A stretch of 64,000 nucleotides of DNA. Source: MGIIb-O5 sp002499325. Lineage in GTDB: Archaea > Thermoplasmatota > Poseidoniia > Poseidoniales > Thalassarchaeaceae. The position numbers and the translations under genes were made by a program. Positions 25,186 to 35,390 of the stretch are shown piece after piece; within the stretch, counting starts at the first letter, position 1, and each line of letters starts with the position of its first letter. The stretch spans positions 1 through 64,000 of the forward strand of contig CAXGWC010000003.1 of NCBI GenBank assembly GCA_964013425.1, read 5' to 3'. The notes beneath the pieces are model-generated. The model searched no databases. It saw only the letters and a program-made list of their open reading frames with translations, and was not told the DNA's origin.

Positions 25186-28100
25186 ATGACATCTCTTGCA
25201 AGGGCGGACGGCAGGTGCAATCGCCGAAGAGCACTTATTATTTCGGCATTAATGTCACTTGTGGTTTTCTACCCACTAGCTTTGGAGAAGGTCGTTGAGA
25301 CTGGAATACCAGAAGATAGTTCGAATTTCGCCACCAGCATGTCGGATCCTTGGGAGGACGGAGACCAGCCATGGCCCCAACCAGGGAGGACCCCTGGTAG
25401 AATGTCTGCTAGTCCTGTCCATGACCCAATGGGTAGCGTAAACTCGCTTTCTTCCATTACCGACCCCGTAATTAACTGGGAGTATGGCAACTATGACATT
25501 GGAACCGATTCTCTTGGAACTCCAATTGGCGATTTTAGCGATTCACTTCAAGTTGATTCAGAATCTCATGAAAGATGCGGGGGGAGTTCACTATACACAG
25601 TTGTCGTTCAGACCGATACTTCCTCGGGAGATAGCTATCTGAGAATTATCGAGGGAGAAGACTCCGACTTGGCATGGGAAGTTAATCTTGGTCAAACAGA
25701 GACGGTCAAAGCGTCTCCAATGATTGTCGATATCGATGGTTCTGCAGGTCCGGAAATTCTGGTTGTGTATGATTTAGCGGTGGGAAGTGATGTCACACTC
25801 CGAGTGGATGCATGGTCGCCCAGACTAGTTTGTGATGTTACCGGATGGTCACCTAGTGGCTCGCATGACAGTCAATTACTCTGGCATTGGGAGGAGCCTA
25901 ATTTGATGATAAGTAGCGAGGATGGCCCATACACAGGAAGTATCTGGGGCGGACATAAGCCAACCTCACAACCGCTGCTCGCTGATTTAGACTTAGATGG
26001 GGATGCAGAGCTAGTGATATCTGCCATAAGAGAGAGTGATAATTCCCCAAAGGTCGTTGCAATCAATCTACCTTCTTCTGGCTCACCTACTAAGATTTGG
26101 GATAAGAGCTTGAGATATGGAAGTCATGGATCTGACCCTGTTTTTGTCCAGACTGATGATGATACAGCTTACGTGATGCTGACCACAACTGAATCGACAA
26201 ATGGTGCGATGTGGCTATGGAAGCTTGACTCATCGAGTGGCGATCCAAGTTGGGATGGGAAGTCACTCGGCAACCTAGATGGGGACTCGAATGTACCTCA
26301 TATCAGGTTACCTGGGCCGATCGTGGCTAATCTGGATCAGGATAGTAGTCCTGAGATTATTGTCACCATTCCAACCGATAGTGACTCATCGGGAAATCTT
26401 GACGGGGCCGAATTTAGAGGCTTGGAAGTCGCCAATGGATCTGAAATATGGAGTTACACGTCCCCCAACGGATATGCTGATTCTCCACCTCTACCAATTG
26501 ATACTGATGGTGACGGGGACCATGATAGAATGTGCTGGGTTACGTGGTGGCAAACCACTACAGCGAGGCATGGCATAACCGGATGCGTGGATGATACGGA
26601 TACATCAAGTCCGAATGAAGCGTGGTATCGAGATTTGGAGCAAAGTAGTGGTACTCCGAATGATGAGATTGCTGTTTCACAGCCAATATGGATGGATATC
26701 GAGGGGACTGCAGAGCCTGAATTACTAGTTGCTTACGGCAGATCACTGTGGGGTTTTGATGGTTCAGAAGGTACTGGTTCGGCTATTGGAACAGAATGGT
26801 CAAATGATTTGGAGTTGAATCAGAGGACCTGGTCCTCGCCATCATTAGCAGACATTGATGGAGACAACACGCTAGATGTGATTATTGGTGCGACCGTAGT
26901 TTCACTGGAGCGAACTGATATCAGGCCTTTGCTTGATGGAAGAGGGATTGAATTTGATCCAACCTCTCCTAATCCAGGACAAAGTGTGCAGATTTCAGCA
27001 TTCATTGAGAATTCTGGAACAGGTAATCCTGATTCCGATGTTGATGCAGTTTTGTATGCTGATGGAATAGAGATAGGGAGGGAGAGATTTTCATCCATGC
27101 AACCTGTTTCTCCTTCCGGAACAGGGTCTTTCGAATCTTTCTCTGTCGAGTGGTCAGGACCACTAGGAGACCATGAGTTTACATTGGAGATTGATCCATT
27201 TTCCAACCTAACTCAGACTAGAACAGATAATGATGTGTACTCCAAGACCTTGTCAATAATCCCCACATATAATGTCACATTTGAAATTTCATCAGAGCCA
27301 TTGAGAGTCAATCCTGGGGATTCAGCTGAGACCTCTCCGATAGTAAGGTCCACTGGGAGATTATCGGGTACTTGGTCATTGGAAATAGATGGTTCGCAAC
27401 TTCCTCAGGGTTGGACATGGGAGGATGTGACGCCTGGAGGGAGTAGTAGCGTTCAGATCGCTACTGGGGAGTCTTGGTCTCCCCTAATCGAGATAGTCGC
27501 TCCCTCTACGGCCCTAGGATCGGATTCAGGTTTCCTTGGCCTGACTATGTCTCTGGATAGTGACTCCAACATTAGTGTTTCATCCATACTTCCCATTGAG
27601 GCAAATAGGACAAGGGGATTATCCATCAGAGGCCCCGAGGGCGCATCCTACAGCTCTGGTTATGGATTAATTGGAGATTCTGCTAGAGCATGGATTGTTG
27701 TGGAAAATATCGGAAATGCTGTGGAAAATCAAATCTCATTGGATTGGGGGAATACACTTTGGGGTAGTGATTTACGATTGATTGACAGTGATGGGAATGA
27801 GAGGTTTGCATTGGTTCTTGACCCAGGGGAGAGGCTAGTTTTGGAAGCTAACCTTGATGTTCCATTTGTTGATGAAAATCAACAGATAGTACTAATTGGT
27901 GATCAGGTTGAGACGGCTTTGACGCTATGTGTGGACGGGGATGATGGATGTCAAACTGTGGATTTAGCTTTCATTGCTTCCGGAGTAGTAAGTAGGAGTC
28001 ATATCAGAAGTGTCCCTTCAAATGGCCTGGAGTGGATAATAGAAGCTGACGCTCCTGTAGGTGAAGATATCCTATCATGGTCATTATCATCGGCTGGAAT

Positions 28101-30855
28101 GGCAAAAACCGGTTGGTCTTGGACTGCATCGGGTGATTTACGAATAAACGGGGACAATCTTTCAATGAATGTTTCCAACGGAGGTGGGTCGGGTTATCTG
28201 TCTCTGAATCTTCCAAGTAATGCGCCCCCTGCATTTCACTATTTCGAAGATTCTAGTGAAGAGTCAATATCTCATTCTCTCAGGTTATCAATAGAGATTC
28301 TTCAAATTTTTAGATCTTCGATGGTAGTCTCATCGCCCAGTGAGCAGCCTGTCCTTGTAGAGGTGGAAGATGAGTCCTTGGTTGTATTAAGGTTAGAAAA
28401 TTCAGGAAATGGAGATGATTCATTCAATCTGGGTTATTCGCTAATACTAAATGATAATATCACGGAGGATCCTGGAGTTGATGTCTCCTTTTCTAGAGAT
28501 TTGGTTTCTCTTTCGGCAGGTAGCCTCACCACCGTTCCAGTAACCGTACTTCTCCCTGAAAATACCCCTGCCAGAGTCCCTATGAAGATTTCATTCTCTA
28601 TGCAATCAGTGGGAGATTCTACTATTCTATCTACTGTCGAGATAGTATTTGAGGCCAGGCAGGACCATCAGTGGAATGTCTATCCATTCCTTTCTAGCGA
28701 GTCGGGAAATATAGATGCTGATGGGAAAACATTTCAAGCGGATCCTGGAGAGTCTGTCTCATTGGATGTTCAAGTGACAAACGTCGGAAATCTAGTGGAT
28801 GATCTAACTCTTCAAACATCCGTTATTACCTCCCTTCAGAGTGGAGATTCATCAACGGATTGGATTTCCAGTGGGAGTGCTATTTCTAATTTGGGAGTAA
28901 ACGAAACAGAGGTGATTTCCGTCGATACTTTCATTCCTCTTGATGCATGGAGCGGATCATCAGCGGAGGTAACTGTTACCGCCATAGCACAAGGTCAAGA
29001 GATTACATCATTCTCGTTCTCTGTAGTGTCGGGACATGTTCCTTCCTGGAATGCGTTAGTTGATCAGGCGAACCTGGAAGTCGCAACCCACGGATCTGAA
29101 ATCACACTATCTGTATTACAGACGGGGAATTCTCCTAGTCGTCCCTATATCTCGATGTTTATCTCGGGTGAGCAAGGATGGGAAATTAGTAATGTATCAG
29201 AAATGCCAATCATAAACCCGGGGGAGAGTGCCCCCCTGTCTCTCAATATTACTCCTCCGGGGGATGCTATACACGGAAGGGCAGTTGAGTTGACCATAAG
29301 AATCAAGGAAGGAGATTCCAGTGGACTATCAGAGATAGTATTCCCATTGAGAGTTGCAGTGACGTATGATTTCTCTTTGTCTGGACAGGGAAATTGGGTA
29401 GTTAGTCAAAATGGCGGGTATCCTCTAGCATTTATTGAAAATCGAGGTAATGCTCCAACAACAATTTCACTCGATGTTCTTAGCCTACCGCCAGGTTGGC
29501 AAGTTTCAGGTCCCACCCAGGTGGTGATTGGCGTAGGGGAAATTACTGGAGTCCCATTGGAAGTCGTCCCCTCTTCAGATTGGGATGGTTCAACAAAAAC
29601 TATCAGAATAGATGCTCAGGATGAAGCTGGTAATCTAGACAGTATTCTTTTAGACACTCAATATGAGGATTATTCATGGTCATCGAGTCCGGTAATCATA
29701 ACTACTTCAGGCGATAGCTATATCCTGGAAATCCATCGTACAAATTCAGATAGTTTAGTGGTTGATTCTGCCAACGGTCCACTCACGTGGAGGGATGCAG
29801 GTGGATGGCTATGGGACTCTTATTCCAGAGGAAACGGAAGTCTGAGTGTTAATTCATCTACAATACTTGAGTATAGATCATGGGTATCAGAACCATCCCT
29901 AAGACAGGGAAGTTGCTCAATAGGTGGGGATGTAGATGCCATTGAAGCTAGTTGTACAATAATGAATGGTAGTGAAAAATTTGGTTACACAGTTATCCTA
30001 TCGGATGACAGGGGCAATATGCTAGATTCAATTTCAGGATTACTAGAGCAAGGGGAGTCATCGGGGATGATTAACCTAAGTGCTAATGGATGGGAACCTA
30101 CGCCAGGTAGGAGTGAGCTAACTATTAGGGCTATTGATTCGAGAGGAATCGAGTTTTCATCTGATAGCAATACATTCGAGGTTAGAAGGACCGATTGGAA
30201 TATCGGATTGGTAGGCTTGGAGATAATCGGAACAGGTCAAGAACAAGAAGTATTCATTCTCACAAAGAGAGATAATCATCAGATTTTAGATGGTTCAATA
30301 TGTTTAATCACCATTCTTGCGGGTAACGCATTCTCTGCAGAATACCTAGTCGATATGTCTGAATCTAGTGCCTTAGCACCCAGACCAGCCATAGATAGGC
30401 CTAATGTCGCTGACGGGGTAGAGTTAGTGGCTACAATAAGTTGCGAGTTCCCTTGGGATATTGATTCCGACCCTTCAGACAATGAAGCTAGAATTATACT
30501 ATCTGGCTCGGGAGAATCTGAAGGAGGTTTCAGTGACTCGAGCACTGCAATAGCATCGGCCAGCTTGGTAATTGGAATTTCTATTGCTTTCGCATGGATG
30601 GCTAGAAACTTCCGAGAGAGCAAGGAAATGATGGAGAGAACTAGGCTAGCAGTAGAGAAGAAGGCATTAGAGAAGAAGGCAAATATGGCTAAGGAAATGG
30701 ATTCTCCAAGTCAAAAAGTGGTACAAGAAGAGGGTGTAGTCGATAATCTTGGAGATATCACAGAAGTTCCCACTGAAGAGATACCCGATCAAGTAGATGA
30801 TAACTCGATGGATAGCTTCGAGGAGCGTCTTAATCGACTAAGATCAGATAAGTAG
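25186..30855 (+). CDS. Giant surface protein: FG-GAP-type propeller, CARDB-like module, Ig-like stalk, C-terminal anchor
   Basis: The start is the ATG at 25186 (MTSLARADGRCNRRRAL), which gives 1889 residues with a basic n-region and a hydrophobic segment ending near residue 32. Residues about 178-571 hold FG-GAP/VCBS-like Ca2+ loops (DIDGSAGPEILVVYD, DLDLDGDAELVIS, NLDQDSSPEIIV, DIDGDNTLDVIIGA), as in integrin-type propellers. Residues about 588-695 resemble CARDB (NPGQSVQISAFIENSGTG). A stalk of repeated Ig-like modules follows, each with an ENxGN or TNVGN turn. One membrane helix at about 1786-1806 is followed by an 83-residue cytosolic tail with a basic coiled-coil stretch (EKKALEKKAN) and an acidic end. 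Likely a cell-surface binding or adhesion protein. It is followed after 10 bases by the gene at 30866. Confidence 0.85.
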   Translation: MTSLARADGRCNRRRALIISALMSLVVFYPLALEKVVETGIPEDSSNFATSMSDPWEDGDQPWPQPGRTPGRMSASPVHDPMGSVNSLSSITDPVINWEYGNYDIGTDSLGTPIGDFSDSLQVDSESHERCGGSSLYTVVVQTDTSSGDSYLRIIEGEDSDLAWEVNLGQTETVKASPMIVDIDGSAGPEILVVYDLAVGSDVTLRVDAWSPRLVCDVTGWSPSGSHDSQLLWHWEEPNLMISSEDGPYTGSIWGGHKPTSQPLLADLDLDGDAELVISAIRESDNSPKVVAINLPSSGSPTKIWDKSLRYGSHGSDPVFVQTDDDTAYVMLTTTESTNGAMWLWKLDSSSGDPSWDGKSLGNLDGDSNVPHIRLPGPIVANLDQDSSPEIIVTIPTDSDSSGNLDGAEFRGLEVANGSEIWSYTSPNGYADSPPLPIDTDGDGDHDRMCWVTWWQTTTARHGITGCVDDTDTSSPNEAWYRDLEQSSGTPNDEIAVSQPIWMDIEGTAEPELLVAYGRSLWGFDGSEGTGSAIGTEWSNDLELNQRTWSSPSLADIDGDNTLDVIIGATVVSLERTDIRPLLDGRGIEFDPTSPNPGQSVQISAFIENSGTGNPDSDVDAVLYADGIEIGRERFSSMQPVSPSGTGSFESFSVEWSGPLGDHEFTLEIDPFSNLTQTRTDNDVYSKTLSIIPTYNVTFEISSEPLRVNPGDSAETSPIVRSTGRLSGTWSLEIDGSQLPQGWTWEDVTPGGSSSVQIATGESWSPLIEIVAPSTALGSDSGFLGLTMSLDSDSNISVSSILPIEANRTRGLSIRGPEGASYSSGYGLIGDSARAWIVVENIGNAVENQISLDWGNTLWGSDLRLIDSDGNERFALVLDPGERLVLEANLDVPFVDENQQIVLIGDQVETALTLCVDGDDGCQTVDLAFIASGVVSRSHIRSVPSNGLEWIIEADAPVGEDILSWSLSSAGMAKTGWSWTASGDLRINGDNLSMNVSNGGGSGYLSLNLPSNAPPAFHYFEDSSEESISHSLRLSIEILQIFRSSMVVSSPSEQPVLVEVEDESLVVLRLENSGNGDDSFNLGYSLILNDNITEDPGVDVSFSRDLVSLSAGSLTTVPVTVLLPENTPARVPMKISFSMQSVGDSTILSTVEIVFEARQDHQWNVYPFLSSESGNIDADGKTFQADPGESVSLDVQVTNVGNLVDDLTLQTSVITSLQSGDSSTDWISSGSAISNLGVNETEVISVDTFIPLDAWSGSSAEVTVTAIAQGQEITSFSFSVVSGHVPSWNALVDQANLEVATHGSEITLSVLQTGNSPSRPYISMFISGEQGWEISNVSEMPIINPGESAPLSLNITPPGDAIHGRAVELTIRIKEGDSSGLSEIVFPLRVAVTYDFSLSGQGNWVVSQNGGYPLAFIENRGNAPTTISLDVLSLPPGWQVSGPTQVVIGVGEITGVPLEVVPSSDWDGSTKTIRIDAQDEAGNLDSILLDTQYEDYSWSSSPVIITTSGDSYILEIHRTNSDSLVVDSANGPLTWRDAGGWLWDSYSRGNGSLSVNSSTILEYRSWVSEPSLRQGSCSIGGDVDAIEASCTIMNGSEKFGYTVILSDDRGNMLDSISGLLEQGESSGMINLSANGWEPTPGRSELTIRAIDSRGIEFSSDSNTFEVRRTDWNIGLVGLEIIGTGQEQEVFILTKRDNHQILDGSICLITILAGNAFSAEYLVDMSESSALAPRPAIDRPNVADGVELVATISCEFPWDIDSDPSDNEARIILSGSGESEGGFSDSSTAIASASLVIGISIAFAWMARNFRESKEMMERTRLAVEKKALEKKANMAKEMDSPSQKVVQEEGVVDNLGDITEVPTEEIPDQVDDNSMDSFEERLNRLRSDK

Positions 30856-30865
30856 TGGTGAATGT

Positions 30866-31492
30866 ATGAGTATGAATTCAAATCTACCATACTTCCACAC
30901 ATTTGATCCCATAGCTAGTGATCCTCTGGACATTATCCCAGCAGTGCTTTCTTCCATGGGCGGAGATCACGGAGAATTGAAGGAAAAGAGTCCATTTTCA
31001 ATTGATATTAAGAACCTAAAGGAAGGTATTGAGCCTACTTTTGACCCTGCTACAATGTTGTATATTTCCATTGGAGAATTAGATTCAGAGGGAAGAAGGA
31101 CTGAGCCGATAGACTCCAGTTCTGGTAAGGAAAGGCTGGGGCGATTTCCATACGGGGATGGAAATATCATAACATACCTCCTAGAAAATACCAAGCAGAA
31201 AGGAGATATGACGGTACTTCATGATCTCCTAGCGAAACTTTCTGACGGATTATCTGAAGATAATCTTGGAGAAATAGGATTTAGACATGGTTTTGGAGGA
31301 TTAACACTACTTGGGTGGCTGAATAACGAAGAAGTATCGGAGTTGAGTAGCGCTATTCGGTCTGGACGTTGGAAGGTTCTGTCTGAAGAACCACTAGATG
31401 GAGGGGTTGATTATGCTTTCAGACTCTTGCTTGCAATGCTAAGGACGGCACAAAGAAGAAGATGTGGAGTTCTTATGAGAAGACACTCTTAG
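30866..31492 (+). CDS. Unknown soluble protein, partner gene of the surface protein
   Basis: A 208-residue protein with no signal peptide or membrane segment and no family I recognise. The N-terminal half includes FHTFDPIASDPLDIIPAVL; the C-terminus is helical and basic (LLLAMLRTAQRRRCGVLMRRHS). A GGTGA ribosome-binding sequence precedes the ATG at 30866, and only 10 bases separate it from the giant surface-protein gene, so the two are probably one transcript. A cytosolic role linked to that protein's tail is conceivable but only from position. It is convergent with purC with no gap. Confidence 0.65.
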   Translation: MSMNSNLPYFHTFDPIASDPLDIIPAVLSSMGGDHGELKEKSPFSIDIKNLKEGIEPTFDPATMLYISIGELDSEGRRTEPIDSSSGKERLGRFPYGDGNIITYLLENTKQKGDMTVLHDLLAKLSDGLSEDNLGEIGFRHGFGGLTLLGWLNNEEVSELSSAIRSGRWKVLSEEPLDGGVDYAFRLLLAMLRTAQRRRCGVLMRRHS

Positions 31493-32404
31493 CTAGAATT
31501 TTTCACCGGTCAGGCGTTCAAACATTCCTGCATATAGGTCTGCGGTTTGTTTGATGATTTTACTTGGAAGAGCTGGAATGGGTGGTTCTTCCGAACCTAT
31601 CTCTCTAGCTTGATAGAGCTCTTCATAGTGGCCGGTTGAGAGATAATGCTCCCTGACAAACTCCTTGGATAGAGATACGATATTTCCATTCTCATAATCA
31701 TCAGCTGCCCACCACCTATCTTCGTCCAGAGTCCCGAATGAGTCAACAAGAACGGGTACGCGACCAGGTCCAAGTGCGAATTCTTTTTTTCCATCGACAT
31801 GTATCAAGCCCCTTTTGGATGCTTCACTATGAATAATTTCATCTATTTTAACAACGATATCAAGGATGGTGTCGAACTCCTCATCACTTAAATTAGAAAT
31901 CTCCAAGGCTTCTTTACGATCCAGTAACCTGTCGAATTTCTCAAATTTAGTAGAGACTTCTAGATACGGGGATGGTAATTTAATACCTTCATGTAATACA
32001 GTTCCTGGATCGAATCCAAATTCCTCGGGGCCGACGTCTCCTCTGTCATACCTTCTCCATCCTCCTCCCGCTAAGTAGTGTCTGCATATGACCTCAAGAG
32101 GAACGAAAACATTCTCCATATCGCGGGGAATCGCGCCGGGCTCTCTGATTACTTCGAATCGACGCGCTAGAACTCTATCTGGTGCATTCATTTCGATAAT
32201 GTGGGTATCACATATTCCGGCTTCTTCAACAAGTTTGAACCAATGGCACGAAGTCCTGTTTAGGCTTTCTCCCTTTCTGGGGACCAAGCTTGGTATGATC
32301 TGATCGAAGACACTAATCTGATCGGTATACCTAAATTCTATGATATCTGGATCATCCGTACTCCATACTTCCTTTACTTTGCCCTTGTACAGCATGCCTA
32401 CCAT
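31493..32404 (-). CDS. purC: Phosphoribosylaminoimidazole-succinocarboxamide synthase (SAICAR synthetase)
   Basis: PurC condenses CAIR with aspartate using ATP in purine biosynthesis. The protein has 303 residues from the ATG at 32404 (MVGMLYKGKVKEV); MLYKGK at 32395 is equally plausible. Family features are clear: the N-terminal YKGKVKEVW phosphate loop, the RYTDQISVFD segment, FVPLEVICRHYLAGGGWRRY, a GIKLPSPYLE stretch, LIHVDGKKEF and VLVDSFGTLDEDRWW near the ATP site. The fold is the longer form seen in many archaea and eukaryote-like PurC. It is convergent with the unknown gene and divergent from the propeller-permease gene; no other purine gene is nearby. Confidence 0.95.
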   Translation of the reverse strand: MVGMLYKGKVKEVWSTDDPDIIEFRYTDQISVFDQIIPSLVPRKGESLNRTSCHWFKLVEEAGICDTHIIEMNAPDRVLARRFEVIREPGAIPRDMENVFVPLEVICRHYLAGGGWRRYDRGDVGPEEFGFDPGTVLHEGIKLPSPYLEVSTKFEKFDRLLDRKEALEISNLSDEEFDTILDIVVKIDEIIHSEASKRGLIHVDGKKEFALGPGRVPVLVDSFGTLDEDRWWAADDYENGNIVSLSKEFVREHYLSTGHYEELYQAREIGSEEPPIPALPSKIIKQTADLYAGMFERLTGEKF

Positions 32405-32510
32405 GGCATAAGGAGGGGAGAGATGATGATGAACATTACTGAAGGACATTCAGATTTTCGAGTACCGCCGGGACTATATCCGAGGAACCTCGCCACAAGA
32501 GAGCGAGCGG

Positions 32511-34649
32511 ATGTTTGAAACAATGAATTCTGAGAGGCGGAGAAGGTATCCTTTGGCATTTCCAAGCTTTTTTCCGATTTTATTGATGTCATTACTAGTA
32601 GTTTCCATCCCAGCTAATGCACAGGAGTATAGAAGCGGCTGGGACATTATTGAAAGTGGCACCTTAGAAGACCTCTATTCAGTAGAGTCTCAAGGAAATG
32701 AGATTTGGGCATTTGGAGAAAATGGGATTATGATAATTAGTTTAGATGGGGGTCTAACTTGGGAGGTTAGCGAATCCCTAACCTCATCTGATTTGACAAT
32801 ATCTAGCTCTGGCTATGGATCATTTCTAGCAGCTAGTAGTGACGGTACAATTTTACTTAAGTCAAACAATGATTCAGAATGGTCGGACATCACATTTGAC
32901 TTCGGAGATGAGTTGATTCATGGAGCATGTCTTACTGATGTGTCTGAATTGGTAATAGTCGGTGGAAATGGGACCATCTGGACCTATAAGATGCAGGAGT
33001 GGACCAATCGTTCAGTTTCAGGATGGGATTTGTTAGACGTATCTTTCTTGGATTCTGAAAGAGGAATCGCTGTCGGGGAACATGGGACAATTCTATTCTC
33101 AGGTGATAGTGGAGAATCCTGGGATTACAGAGATGCACCTACAGAGGCTTCATCTTCAAAGATTACTGATGTAGAGTTCTTCAGTGAAATAAGAGCATAT
33201 GCAATTACAGATGATGGAGGAGTCATCAAGTCTTCTAGAGAAATTAACACTGCAGTGGGTTTTCTCTGGAATATGCAGTATTTTGAATCTGAGGGTAACT
33301 CTGCCAACCTCGGAGAAAATCTAACATCGATTGAGATAGCAACGACAAATAAATTTCTTCTTTCTGGCAAACAGGGATACCTCTCTATGAGTAAAGACGG
33401 AGGGAATATAGTCACCAAACAGATCACACCCCTCGATAATTCGACATCATTCAATGACATTACAATGATGGATAGCTTCAACGGTGTAGCAGTTGGCAGT
33501 AATGGCTCCTTACTTCTAACGGAGAGGTCTGGAGAGGACGAGCAGATTGGTTTTGAGGTTATGGACTTCTCGGAATTCGGAAACTTTGTAGACTATTCCA
33601 AGGGGATGTTGATAGATGGTTTGTACGCTACAATTAACATAGTAATGTTCGGAATTTTCCTTGGATTCTTCTTAGGGGTATCTCTCTCAATGATGAAGAC
33701 ATCACCCACTACTTTGAAAGAAATTTCTCAGAGGAGAAGCCTAACAGTTGTTAGAATCGCTGGAGTCATCTTTACGGTTATTGGAGTCTCCCTCCTGAGA
33801 CACTTAGTTCCTACAATTAGAAACTTAGGATTGGATGGTTGGGAATATATTTACGCTCCGATTGGAATCATTAATCCTGATGGAATAACGGGCGATCTGC
33901 AATTTGAAAACTTCCTATTTCTCATACTTGGAGTTAGTCTCTTACTATTAGGAATATTATTCGTTTCGGCTAATGGCGAGTATAAGAAATCTCATTTCAA
34001 TATCGTAGGCAGGGATATTGTCTGGAATCCTTGGGGGGTCAGGCCTCTAAATTTCCTTGCAACGATCTATACAGACATCTTTAGGAATACCCCACTAATT
34101 GTTCAGTTTTTATTCATACATTTCGGAGTCCAGATAGGCGCCTTTATCGGAGACCCTGGTGCAGAGATGTTGGAGGATTCAAGTAATTTTATCCTTTCAT
34201 TCTTGAGAGATGATATACTTTCAAACAGAGCCTGTGTTAGTGCTATTTTTGCGTTGGGACTGAACTCTGGAGCGTATCAATGTGAGACCATTCGAGGAGC
34301 TATTTCGGCTATACCATCGGGACAGATGGAAGCGGGAAGAAGCATAGGTCTGAATTATATGCAAACGATGAGACTTGTAATAATGCCTCAAGCAATTAGG
34401 ATATGCATTCCTCCGATGGGCAACGAGATGGTAAATCTAGTACTAAACTCGTCACTCGCAATGGTTATTGGCTATTCAGAGCTTACCCGGAAGGCCAAGC
34501 TGATCAACGCAGTTACTTTCCAAGTGTTCTGGTCATATGGGATGGTCTTGATTTCATACTTTATTGTTACATGGACACTAGCATTATTCCTAAGATACCT
34601 CGAGAATAAGACGAGGATTCCTGGACTTGGAATATCCGGAGGGAGCTGA
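32511..34649 (+). CDS. Secreted beta-propeller fused to amino-acid-type ABC transporter permease
   Basis: The 712-residue protein has a signal sequence (about residues 14-37, ending ANA). Residues about 45-345 form a Ycf48/BNR-like beta-propeller with repeated units such as GDSGESWDYRD, SDGTILLKSNN and VAVGSNGSLLLTE. A permease of the polar amino-acid family (HisM/GlnP/AapQ type) begins near 365, with GLYATINIVMFGIFLGFFLG as its first helix. The part around 400-490 adds extra helices as in AapQ-type permeases. DIFRNTPLIVQFLF and the EAA loop (PSGQMEAGRSIGLNYMQTMR) are intact, so it should couple to an ATPase. The ATPase gene follows directly. No solute-binding protein is encoded nearby, and the propeller occupies the outside position where one would act. 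Start may be 32511 or 32523. Confidence 0.85.
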   Translation: MFETMNSERRRRYPLAFPSFFPILLMSLLVVSIPANAQEYRSGWDIIESGTLEDLYSVESQGNEIWAFGENGIMIISLDGGLTWEVSESLTSSDLTISSSGYGSFLAASSDGTILLKSNNDSEWSDITFDFGDELIHGACLTDVSELVIVGGNGTIWTYKMQEWTNRSVSGWDLLDVSFLDSERGIAVGEHGTILFSGDSGESWDYRDAPTEASSSKITDVEFFSEIRAYAITDDGGVIKSSREINTAVGFLWNMQYFESEGNSANLGENLTSIEIATTNKFLLSGKQGYLSMSKDGGNIVTKQITPLDNSTSFNDITMMDSFNGVAVGSNGSLLLTERSGEDEQIGFEVMDFSEFGNFVDYSKGMLIDGLYATINIVMFGIFLGFFLGVSLSMMKTSPTTLKEISQRRSLTVVRIAGVIFTVIGVSLLRHLVPTIRNLGLDGWEYIYAPIGIINPDGITGDLQFENFLFLILGVSLLLLGILFVSANGEYKKSHFNIVGRDIVWNPWGVRPLNFLATIYTDIFRNTPLIVQFLFIHFGVQIGAFIGDPGAEMLEDSSNFILSFLRDDILSNRACVSAIFALGLNSGAYQCETIRGAISAIPSGQMEAGRSIGLNYMQTMRLVIMPQAIRICIPPMGNEMVNLVLNSSLAMVIGYSELTRKAKLINAVTFQVFWSYGMVLISYFIVTWTLALFLRYLENKTRIPGLGISGGS

Positions 34650-35390
34650 ATGAGCAATGTACTAACAATTGTAGATATGCACAAGACATATGCAGGTGGA
34701 GTTCATGCAGTGCGAGGAGTTTCATTTGATGTCAATCAGGGCGAATCGGTAGCTATAATCGGTTCATCAGGAAGTGGGAAGTCTACAGTATTAAGGTGTA
34801 TTAACAGGCTGATTGAGCCGTCCGAGGGAGAGGTAAGGCTTCGTGGAAACCTGATTAATACGCCCTCTGCAGACATTAACGATGTAAGATCTAGAATTGG
34901 GATGGTCTTCCAGTCATTCGAGCTATTTTCTCACCTCAGAGTTATTGATAATATCACTCTTGGACTAAGACATGTTAGAAAAATGAGCAAGAGAGAAGCG
35001 GAGATTGAGGCTCATGAGGTCTTGGAAAAAGTAGACATGCTAGATAGAAAGGATGCTTTTCCGGGAAATTTATCCGGAGGTCAGAAGCAACGTGTTGCTA
35101 TTGCTAGAGCGCTTGCAATGAAGCCTGAGGTAATGTTATTTGACGAGCCTACGAGTGCATTGGATCCAGAATTGATTGGCTCGGTTCTGAAAACGATCAG
35201 AGGACTGGCTGATGAAGGAATGACAATGATAGTAGTAACACACGAAATAGGCTTCGCCAGAGACGTGGCAGACAGAGTCATCTACATGGACAAGGGAGTT
35301 ATAGCGGAATCTGGAAAGTCATCAATTATAGATAATCCAAAATCCGATCGTCTGAAGAAATTCCTGTCTTCCATCACAGATCAAGACTAG
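34650..35390 (+). CDS. Polar amino-acid ABC transporter ATPase (GlnQ/HisP-like)
   Basis: A 246-residue ATPase driving the permease encoded just upstream, with its ATG immediately after the stop codon of that gene. Walker A is GSSGSGKST (residues 38-46), the Q-loop is GMVFQSFELF, the signature LSGGQKQRVAIARAL, Walker B VMLFDEPTSALDP and the switch His in VTHEIGFARD. The sequence is closest to the GlnQ/AapP group importing glutamate, glutamine or general L-amino acids; specificity is set by the outside part and cannot be read here. Its last 4 bases overlap the end of the convergent gdhA gene. Confidence 0.95.
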   Translation: MSNVLTIVDMHKTYAGGVHAVRGVSFDVNQGESVAIIGSSGSGKSTVLRCINRLIEPSEGEVRLRGNLINTPSADINDVRSRIGMVFQSFELFSHLRVIDNITLGLRHVRKMSKREAEIEAHEVLEKVDMLDRKDAFPGNLSGGQKQRVAIARALAMKPEVMLFDEPTSALDPELIGSVLKTIRGLADEGMTMIVVTHEIGFARDVADRVIYMDKGVIAESGKSSIIDNPKSDRLKKFLSSITDQD

